In this document: positions 38,248 to 45,700 of the stretch, piece after piece
Position numbering within the stretch: the stretch's first letter is position 1
Layout: every line of letters begins with the position of its first letter
The notes under the pieces: model-generated
Told to the model about the DNA's origin: nothing
Databases searched by the model: none
What the model saw: the letters and a program-made list of their open reading frames with translations, nothing else
DNA from: Prorocentrum cordatum
Taxonomy: Eukaryota; Sar; Dinophyceae; Prorocentrales; Prorocentraceae
Reading direction: 5' to 3'
DNA length: 64,000 nucleotides
Assembly: GCA_963575745.1 (NCBI GenBank)
Contig: CAUYUJ010017837.1
Location: 799,190-863,189 of the forward strand
Program-made: the position numbers and the translations under genes

Positions 38248-39858
38248 TTATTTGTGGTGCTGTTCCCAAGTGTTGTAATTGACTTTGTAGTTGTAGTAGG
38301 ATGGTGGTCCTGTGGTGCGGCAACTGGGTTGTAGCATGGCAACTCGTACGTAGCATATAGCGAAGTAATGGTCTATAACCCGCTGCACCGAGGGGTCTCC
38401 CAGGTCGACATATGTAGTCTTGTCTAGGTTGCCTCCTGAGGAGAGTCCCCTTGAGAAGGCAAGCTCTGAGATACCACCTTCACCGCCACAAAGCTCCAAC
38501 ATATCCACGCAGTTGTTATGACCATAGCATAGTGTAGCAGCTATGCTGTATATGTTAGCGTGTGTGTCGGGCATAGATGTGGGGAGGGTAAGGAACAGGT
38601 CATCGTCCTCATCGGAGCTTATCAGCTCAATAGGGACGTCAGTACTCCAGGTTGCCATAAGATCCTGTCCGAGTCCTGACAAGTCGTCGCCGCAATCATC
38701 GTTTCCGTCTTCAACGTGCTTTTTAATGCGGCGAGGCTTGATGCCTGCTTCCTTTTCGGCTTTGAGCCTTTCCTTCTGCTTGATACGCGATTCTGTGGGT
38801 AAAACTTGCTCATCTTGTTCGCCGGTCTGTGTGCCCATTGTCGTGGTTGAGTGGGTACATGCGTCAATCGCCAGAGTCGGGAGGGGGAGAGAACAGTCAT
38901 CTATGATGACGCGTCGAGGTTTCTGTGGTGATTGAGTAGGCTCGTTTCCGAGCAAGACCGGTTCCTCGGGTTGCCAATACAACCGAGTGCTGATGTTGGC
39001 AACCCCTGCAGGTAGTGGTGCATGCCAATCATACCCTGTTGGTTGATCGGTAACTGAGATATCCTGAATAACCGCATTGGTATCCAGGTTAATCGTTACA
39101 CGTCGGATAACATCAGACCATTTCGGTCCTCCCTTGTTGGTCGTCACATAGTGATGGATGTTGTGGTCCGTACGTGTATAAGTGTTTAAATATACAGGCA
39201 CGTTTCCGTGCGTGGTGGTGCTCCCCAGGATGTTGTCGTTCAGATGACGGATGAGTGTAGTGCGTGTCTGAGCTCGCCATTCAGCATGCCGTACTGTATG
39301 ACCGTACCAATCCAACACATGTTGTGGTATTGCCTGTTTGCATGTACATGCCCACAGCTTCGAGCTAATCGGTATTGATGACGCTACCTGCATATAAGTA
39401 CCACTCGGTGCACTGTCTTGCATATTGAACCGAATACCGAAATGACACAGACGCATCCGTATCACTGACAACTTAAGATCTTCCAGGGTATCACGTACTG
39501 GAGATAACTTCCAAACATATCCTGGGGGACCAAATATAATGATTTTCATACGGAGTTTCTTGGCTTTTATCAACAGGTTCTGGATACGTGACCAATGTGG
39601 GGCCACTCTCTTTCCTGGAGCTCGTACATACCAGTCACCCGGGGTACTAATCCATATGAGAGTGTAATCTCCACTAATCACCGCACCCAGGTAATCTGTG
39701 CCCACGCTTGTCATAAGCTCATTGTGGGAAATACGATCACAGATATAACCTCGGGCGCGGAGGTCGGCACAAGCCTCTCTCGTATCTTCAATGACAAAAG
39801 CCCTCTTACTAAGGCAGGTTACCCCGCTGTCCTTGTTACCCCCCGGCTTTTCGGCCAA
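38248..39858 (-). CDS. Methyltransferase-like region of the copia polyprotein
   Basis: About 536 codons. The first part has a Rossmann-like appearance (DYTLIWISTPGDWYVRAPGK, then KKLRMKIIIFGPPGYVWKL), and a second starts VDMLELCGGEGGISELAF with a Gly-rich loop typical of SAM binding, followed by VAMLQPSCRTTGPPSYYN. The middle is a charged linker. Cytosine methyltransferases have been reported inside dinoflagellate retrotransposons, but this domain lacks a clear PCQ-type catalytic motif, so I only call it methyltransferase-like. The frame continues upstream across a TGA (39898) and downstream across a TAA (38248). Confidence 0.6.
   Translation of the reverse strand: MAEKPGGNKDSGVTCLSKRAFVIEDTREACADLRARGYICDRISHNELMTSVGTDYLGAVISGDYTLIWISTPGDWYVRAPGKRVAPHWSRIQNLLIKAKKLRMKIIIFGPPGYVWKLSPVRDTLEDLKLSVIRMRLCHFGIRFNMQDSAPSGTYMQVASSIPISSKLWACTCKQAIPQHVLDWYGHTVRHAEWRAQTRTTLIRHLNDNILGSTTTHGNVPVYLNTYTRTDHNIHHYVTTNKGGPKWSDVIRRVTINLDTNAVIQDISVTDQPTGYDWHAPLPAGVANISTRLYWQPEEPVLLGNEPTQSPQKPRRVIIDDCSLPLPTLAIDACTHSTTTMGTQTGEQDEQVLPTESRIKQKERLKAEKEAGIKPRRIKKHVEDGNDDCGDDLSGLGQDLMATWSTDVPIELISSDEDDDLFLTLPTSMPDTHANIYSIAATLCYGHNNCVDMLELCGGEGGISELAFSRGLSSGGNLDKTTYVDLGDPSVQRVIDHYFAICYVRVAMLQPSCRTTGPPSYYNYKVNYNTWEQHHK
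38940..38953 (-). repeat. Hairpin GCTCG-GAAA-CGAGC, encodes LGNEP
   Basis: Perfect stem, preferred phase. Confidence 0.9.
39198..39211 (-). repeat. Hairpin GCACG-GAAA-CGTGC, encodes HGNVP
   Basis: Perfect stem, preferred phase. Confidence 0.9.
39814..39827 (-). repeat. Hairpin GCGGG-GTAA-CCTGC (one G-U), off-phase
   Basis: Stem held by one wobble pair; GTAA loop. Confidence 0.7.
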
Positions 39859-39897
39859 CAGGCAAGACGACGAGGGGGCGACGTCGCCCTGCCATCT

Positions 39898-41115
39898 TCA
39901 AGATAAAGAAGATGTGCCTGCAATGTCTGCCAGCATCTGGGCTTCCCTCAGATGCTGTAGCTCAGCACTGCAGCGCGCCGTGGCCTCAGAGGCGGATTGC
40001 TCCGCAAATGCTGTCAGCATGGATGGATTATCCATCAGCTGTTTCAGCACGCCTTTGGACCTAGCGTCGCTGACCGTCTGCAGCTCATGGTTAGTGTACC
40101 CCATTACTATCTTCCGGCGGGACCGCACATCGTCCATGGGTACACTTCCACCATGCTGGGCCAGTTTCCTGGCAACGAAGCAGTCGAACGATTCAAGATC
40201 GTCGATGTTATCGCCTCGCATAGTGGCCTTGGCGAGCGTCTCCATCAACCCCTGAGGCAGGTTTCCCTGCAATTGCTCGCGCTCCTGCGCCGGGGTCGGC
40301 TCGCCCGTCAGCACTGTCTGAAATGACGTGCTGCTTGAGCTCGAGGCGGGTTGCCCCGCAGCTCCAAAACGATCACACCTGATCGACAGATGCCCTGACG
40401 GCAACTTCGTCGTCGGCATGATCTTGGAGACCTCGGGGAGCTCCATCTTGACCTGCCCCTTACCAGGGAATATCAGTTTCTCCTGGCCTCGTTCAAGCAC
40501 GATGATCGTGCGTTTGTCCTGCATACTATCGAGGCCTAGGATGGCTGGCAGGTCTTTGCCACAGCCTGAAACAATGTTCGTCTTATATGAATCGAGCTGG
40601 GTCGACCCCTGGTACTCGCAGGCAATACTGAATGTGCCTACGGTATCCGCTGGGGCCGACCCTTCTCCCACTCCGTTGATATTCAAACGAGAGCGGGGCT
40701 CGAACGTACAAGTACGGCCATGTGCCTCAGCAGCCTGGACGAACTTGCGGCTCGTGTTTTCGCCCATGATGTTGATCTTCGAGCCGACATCGATGAGGAT
40801 GGAATTTCCACCATCATCCAAGAACGTCTTACTCGGCTGCTTGATGTGCACCGTTTCTGAAGTGTCGGCTGTGCTGTTAGGCGGGTTTCCCCGCAGCTCA
40901 GTCGTACTCCCTGGCGGGTTACCCCGCATGACGCTGGCATGTGACCTGCTTTCGGCCATGCGTGCCAGGTCGATGTGCTGGAAGTACGACACGTGCTGGG
41001 CATGATCGCCACGCTCCTCCCGCCAGTTGGCATATTCATCACGTATGCTCTTATACTGCTCGCGGGTCGTGCGTCTCGTCAGCGTCAGGTACGAGTGAAG
41101 GGCAATGTCCTGCAA
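39898..41115 (-). CDS. Retropepsin-like protease of the copia polyprotein
   Basis: About 405 codons. SILIDVGSKINIMGENT (about 40770-40815) is at the flap-to-active-site position of a retropepsin with D-V-G in place of the common D-T/S-G. LPAILGLDSMQ (about 40530) corresponds to the hydrophobic ILG strand. The N-terminal part is charged (TREQYKSIRDEYANWREE) and the C-terminal part helical. Such proteases cleave the Gag-Pol polyprotein. The start of the listed ORF is a non-ATG codon; the protein most likely enters from 41085-42755 through a frame change at about 41110. It ends at a lone TGA. Confidence 0.7.
   Translation of the reverse strand: MQDIALHSYLTLTRRTTREQYKSIRDEYANWREERGDHAQHVSYFQHIDLARMAESRSHASVMRGNPPGSTTELRGNPPNSTADTSETVHIKQPSKTFLDDGGNSILIDVGSKINIMGENTSRKFVQAAEAHGRTCTFEPRSRLNINGVGEGSAPADTVGTFSIACEYQGSTQLDSYKTNIVSGCGKDLPAILGLDSMQDKRTIIVLERGQEKLIFPGKGQVKMELPEVSKIMPTTKLPSGHLSIRCDRFGAAGQPASSSSSTSFQTVLTGEPTPAQEREQLQGNLPQGLMETLAKATMRGDNIDDLESFDCFVARKLAQHGGSVPMDDVRSRRKIVMGYTNHELQTVSDARSKGVLKQLMDNPSMLTAFAEQSASEATARCSAELQHLREAQMLADIAGTSSLS
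39992..40005 (-). repeat. Hairpin GCGGA-GCAA-TCCGC, off-phase
   Basis: Perfect stem, GCAA loop. Confidence 0.75.
40160..40173 (-). repeat. Hairpin GCCAG-GAAA-CTGGC, off-phase
   Basis: Perfect stem, GAAA loop; read as A-R-K-L-A. Confidence 0.8.
40257..40270 (-). repeat. Hairpin GCAGG-GAAA-CCTGC, encodes QGNLP
   Basis: Perfect stem, preferred phase. Confidence 0.92.
40346..40359 (-). repeat. Hairpin GCGGG-GCAA-CCCGC, off-phase
   Basis: Perfect stem, GCAA loop; read as A-G-Q-P-A. Confidence 0.8.
40881..40894 (-). repeat. Hairpin GCGGG-GAAA-CCCGC, encodes RGNPP
   Basis: Perfect stem, preferred phase. Confidence 0.92.
40914..40927 (-). repeat. Hairpin GCGGG-GTAA-CCCGC, encodes RGNPP
   Basis: Perfect stem, GTAA loop, 33 nt from the previous copy, so the protein reads two RGNPP motifs in close succession. 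Confidence 0.92.
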
Positions 41116-42755
41116 CCCTCATTCGTGATGTGATCCCTGTATTGCAACCACTCCTCGAACTCCTCGTTCGTCGCTGTGATGTCGACGACCCTAGCTGCTG
41201 TGGCTGCGGTTGCCACTGAGGAATCTGAGAGGTCAAACGACGCACTCTCAGTCTCAGGATTGTCGGCATCCAGCATAAATGTTGTGTGCGCATTATCCAT
41301 CTGATTCTGGAAGTGCCGAACACGCAACTCACGCAGCTGGTCAGGGCCCAGTGCCATCTCAGCCCCACCCCCACTCTGGGGAGACATCTGAGGAGTATTA
41401 GGCAGGTTTCCCTGCTGAGGCGCCGTCATCGGGATAAGCTGATCGAAGTATCCCGTCTCCATCGGCGGCCTTACCTCCTCTGGCAGGTTTCCCTGCTGTT
41501 GGGGCTGAGCTGTCTGCCTATCTAGCATCCTGGCCGTCATCTCCTCCACCATGCTCCTCAACTCCCGCAGCTCCCTCGCTGCTTGCTCAGGAGTCTGAAT
41601 GAAGGAGCCGGTCCACGGAAATGATGACGCTATGATGCCAGGTGCTCGGCAGATAGCACATGGTGGCTGCTGAGGATCTCCCTCGCGCTGATTTGTGACA
41701 TGGCCCACCACATTTGAATTCCAGCACCCTTCATGGAACAAGTGATTACACCTCAAACGGTAAACACTTTCCCTGGGCTGAAATTCTTCGAGGCATACCG
41801 CACAGGCATCTTCCATCCCAGTGAAAACCTCTACATCTGCTGCTCTGGGATATACCCGTCGCTGTCTCTCCAATACCGTCTCGGAGGGCATGAAGGCAGC
41901 TGGGGGAGTCCCTGTTGGATCCAGCACCTCCGGCACTCCGGCATTTGGCACGGAAGTGGTAGGAGTCGCAGCGGGCGAGTTTCCTCGCAAAGGTGAGCCT
42001 CTGTTTCTCACAACCTCAAGTGCAGCTGCACGTGAATGATCTCGTACGCTCTGCACGGCCTGCCTTCGCCTGAAGCATGCCTGTTGAGTGTGGTATGTCT
42101 GCCTGATATAATCAGGAACGCCCCTACTGCCCGACGATATCGAATGGGCAGTGGGCTGGACAGCCACATCTGGCGTCGTCGGTGAAGGCATAAAGGCCAT
42201 GTGAGGATACATAGATTGGTCACTGCAGCGCACGTTAGTGAGGCTGTGGAGCTGATCCGCCAATTCGCGAACAAACTTGTTCGGAACTCTGGACCCATCA
42301 GGGTACAATGGCGGATTCATGTGCGCTGGCGGTGGCCTCTGGCCCTGGGCCATGCTCGGGTGAGCATTGAACGCTGGGATGAAGGCTCGTTGCCGAGCAG
42401 GATCCCTTGGGTTGGGACCCTCAGGCTCCCAGGACCAGGCCGGCCTCCACCTCTGACCACTTGGGTGAGGCAGATTATGGCTCTGCACCTGCTGCACAGC
42501 GGCCGCAACTCTTGCACGGTAGTCATCAGGCACACCAGCTACTGTGGTTCGTCCAGCAGACGGCCGATGATGGCTTGGGGTGCCGGGCAGGTTTCCCTGC
42601 TGACTCGTTGGAGTGCCGGGCGGCATCATGTTCAGGAGAGCTGTACCATGCTCAGCCCTAGCCGCAGCGATCCTCTCCATGAGGGTGCCGTTTGTGGCAG
42701 GGCGGCCAGGAGTCCCGAACGGTGACTGCGCAGGTGGTGTAGCCATTGGAGTCAT
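41085..42755 (-). CDS. RING-H2 domain segment of the copia polyprotein
   Basis: About 556 codons. A RING-H2 finger lies at residues about 317-372: CAVCLEEF ... RLRCNHLFHEGCW ... CAICRAPG, giving C-x2-C, C-x-H-x2-H-x2-C and C-x2-C in the right order. RING-H2 fingers are normally E3 ubiquitin ligase modules. The flanks are Pro/Gln/Ala-rich with no other domain. The ATG overlaps the stop of the upstream ORF as ATGA (42752-42755), a stop-start arrangement that could allow reinitiation. RING is not a standard copia component. Confidence 0.8.
   Translation of the reverse strand: MTPMATPPAQSPFGTPGRPATNGTLMERIAAARAEHGTALLNMMPPGTPTSQQGNLPGTPSHHRPSAGRTTVAGVPDDYRARVAAAVQQVQSHNLPHPSGQRWRPAWSWEPEGPNPRDPARQRAFIPAFNAHPSMAQGQRPPPAHMNPPLYPDGSRVPNKFVRELADQLHSLTNVRCSDQSMYPHMAFMPSPTTPDVAVQPTAHSISSGSRGVPDYIRQTYHTQQACFRRRQAVQSVRDHSRAAALEVVRNRGSPLRGNSPAATPTTSVPNAGVPEVLDPTGTPPAAFMPSETVLERQRRVYPRAADVEVFTGMEDACAVCLEEFQPRESVYRLRCNHLFHEGCWNSNVVGHVTNQREGDPQQPPCAICRAPGIIASSFPWTGSFIQTPEQAARELRELRSMVEEMTARMLDRQTAQPQQQGNLPEEVRPPMETGYFDQLIPMTAPQQGNLPNTPQMSPQSGGGAEMALGPDQLRELRVRHFQNQMDNAHTTFMLDADNPETESASFDLSDSSVATAATAARVVDITATNEEFEEWLQYRDHITNEGCRTLPFTRT
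41402..41415 (-). repeat. Hairpin GCAGG-GAAA-CCTGC, encodes QGNLP
   Basis: Perfect stem, preferred phase. Confidence 0.92.
41483..41496 (-). repeat. Hairpin GCAGG-GAAA-CCTGC, encodes QGNLP
   Basis: Perfect stem, preferred phase; 81 nt from the previous copy. Confidence 0.92.
41975..41988 (-). repeat. Hairpin GCGAG-GAAA-CTCGC, encodes RGNSP
   Basis: Perfect stem, preferred phase. Confidence 0.92.
42385..42398 (-). repeat. Hairpin GCTCG-GCAA-CGAGC, off-phase
   Basis: Perfect stem, GCAA loop; read as A-R-Q-R-A. Confidence 0.8.
42587..42600 (-). repeat. Hairpin GCAGG-GAAA-CCTGC, encodes QGNLP
   Basis: Perfect stem, preferred phase. Confidence 0.92.
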
Positions 42756-45700
42756 GCCCCTCGGTGTGACGGTGTGTGCGTGCTCTGCGAGGGGCTTCCA
42801 TGCATCTGCTCAAATCGAGCAGGCTCTCCAAAGATGCGGCCGAACGTCTGCGGGTCTCCCTGCGGCTCAGGCATCTCAGCTCTGAGTCCGTTTATAGGCA
42901 GGTTTCCCTGCATGGCCTGACGATTTCGCGTCGCCATGGCGGACATTGCTCCCTGGCCTGCAGCCCAGGGGTCCTGCTGATATAACCTATCCGCCAGTTG
43001 CTCCACCTGTTCAGGGTTCAGAGCGGCCGCTATCTGGTCCAAGTCCGAGGTGCTGATGGCCTGCCAAGACACGGCGCTAGGCCCTTGGCTTGGGGCGCGG
43101 CTTGGAGCCGCGCTCCCGGCCTCACTCTCGGTGATCATGAAGATCTGGTGGACCTCAGGCTGGTTTCCCAGCTTGGCGGGACTGTAGTGGTCCCCAACCT
43201 CCCTGTGGAGGTAGACCATGGGAGGGTCGACGCCCTCTTGGTCTCGGGACCATTGGTATTTGACGCTGGCACTGCCAACGTCAGCCCACCTGTCAGGGGC
43301 AGACATCACGGAAATGGGGACTCGCGCCCGGCGATTCCCCAGATGCTCTGGATTACGCCAGTGCTTTCCCGTGGCAAGGTCCTCTATATGAGAAATGTAG
43401 TACGGTTCAATGATACCGTTGTCTCCCTCGGACAAAAGGACTCCGTTATCAGACCAACAAAACTTCATACCGTCTTGCATGGCCTTGTGCCAATCCACGA
43501 AGATGATGATGTCTGAGTCCGGGTCCCACCCACTGTTCACGGCACGACGGCGAACCGTCGGCACGAAGTGGATGTGCGACCGGCCTGTCCCCTGTTTCTT
43601 CGTGTTGTGCTCGGGTCTACAGGACAAGCCGTGCCACATAATGCCTTCGAAGGCATGCCACCGAGTGCCATGCATGGCGACTTCGGGGTACGGGGCCGGT
43701 CTCCCGGCAGGTTGGTCGCACAGTACAATATAGTTGTACAGCGACCATGGAGCTTTCAATGTCCATGAATGCCCCTGAGAGGCGCGGATGAAGATATCGG
43801 GCTCACCGGAGTCCCGCATCAACACCTTGAACTGAAGGCGCTGTGTTTCTTCTCCGTCTGGTTCACGGACATGAACAACTTCCATCATGATGGCGGCCAG
43901 TTGGTCAACCGTGCGAGCATATAGGTTCGCATTGATGACTTTGGCCTCGTCATGTCTGGGATTATATCCGTCGTGTCTCGATTTTCCTGTGTTCCACGGA
44001 TAATCATTCACGAGTTCCACGAGGTTGACCCAGCCATCATGATCATCGAAGGAAGCCAGGTCCCACACAGGATTGTGTGGTTTGTCTGGCGCATGTCTGC
44101 ATATCCTGCTGAGAGCTTTACTCAGCTGCTTGAGAGTGTGATTGGATGTAGGAAGGATGTTAGCTCGCCTGCATTTCTTCATGAATGCCTCATCCACCGA
44201 GCGTATCGGTGGGAGCTTCCGCAGAGCAAGTCTATCCCTGATCACACTCGGAGCCCCACTGGTGAAGGACGTGCCCCCTGGGTGGTGCAGCTGATCCACG
44301 GGCGGGTTTCCCCGCATAGGAGCCTCTGTTGCTGAAGAGGCTGCGGCTCCTGAAGAGGAGGTAGCTGCAGCGGCAGCGCCTGGCGGGTTTCCCCGCGGTG
44401 ATCCGCGACTGGCGCTGCCCCTAATCGTTGGCACCCAGGTACCCCTAGACATGGCACCTTCGTCGGACCTTTTGGAACGAGCCGCCACAGGCGAGGCTGG
44501 CGCAGGGGCATACCCGGTGCGCTCGAAAGCTGCCGCCCTTTTAGCAATGGAGCTGCTACGACTGGGCTGGCGTCTCCGTTCCTCCACAGGGTCCTGAGGT
44601 TGCTGCTTGGGCTCAGACGCTTGTGCAGGAGTTGCGCCACTCGGCGGTCTCGGAGTTGCAGAGCGAGGCGCCTCCATCTGCACATCTGGCCCAGGATCCT
44701 GAGAGCGCGCCTTCGGTTTCACCTCCGAAGACGACTTCGGTGCCGGGGTTTCACTCTTAGCCTTCGAAAGTAGTGGGAGCGGGGGTTTCCTAGCCCCCTT
44801 CATGTAAATCTTGTTGGAATCCTCCAACATCTTGCGAGTTGCCTCGCGTGCGCGTTCGTCTGCTATCCGCATGCGTTCCTCGTCCTCCGCCACACGTTGG
44901 GCCTTCTGTTCGTCCTTGGATGTCAGTTCTGGTTGTTGGGACTGACTAGAAACGCCGGGCGAGTTTCCTCGCATACCAGGAAGACTAAAGAGCGCGTCTT
45001 TCTCTTCCTGGGTCATGGGCACCAGTCCCCCCCTTGGAACCGGGGTAGACTTCTCCTCTTCCTCTTTCGGATCCAAGTGGCCCAGGATCCCGAGACGACG
45101 ATTCACTTCTGCGATCTCGTCCTGTGTCATCGGGATAAGTGGCGGATGTCCCTCTTTATGAAGGGTTTTGCCCCTGTCGGGGCTCAGACCTTCATTGTTG
45201 CCAACGGGGCATCCCGGCCTGTGGTTCTGGAACCTCTCGGAACAAGGTCCGCAAGCTGCTTGAGGCCTATACTGCTTGCGAGCCGCGATGATGTTTCGCA
45301 GCTGGGTCCGCACTTCTTCAATTTCAGGGCGGCGGATGTTTGTTGCAATCTGATAGCCTCCGCGGATGGCCTTGCCCTCAGCGTCCCTATAGGCAGGGTT
45401 GCCCTTGCCGAAGGCCGAGTGTTCCCCTTTTCGGCGTCTTGGGTCATTATACGGAAGCAGCTGGCCACCTCGCCTGAGAGCGTGTTCTTTCGGGCCAGCC
45501 TGCCTCCACTCACGAGGAAGCCGAGCCTGTGGGCGTGGCTCTCCTCTGACGCGCGTATGGGAACGGGACCTACCAGCGTTCTCATCAGAAGAGGCCGCCG
45601 AAGCAGCCTGAGTGGTAGCCGGCGGAGGCGCCTGCGGAGGCTCCTGTGCGATCCCAGGTGGATCGGCCAATAGAGGCAGGTTTCCCTGCTGGCTGGAGCT

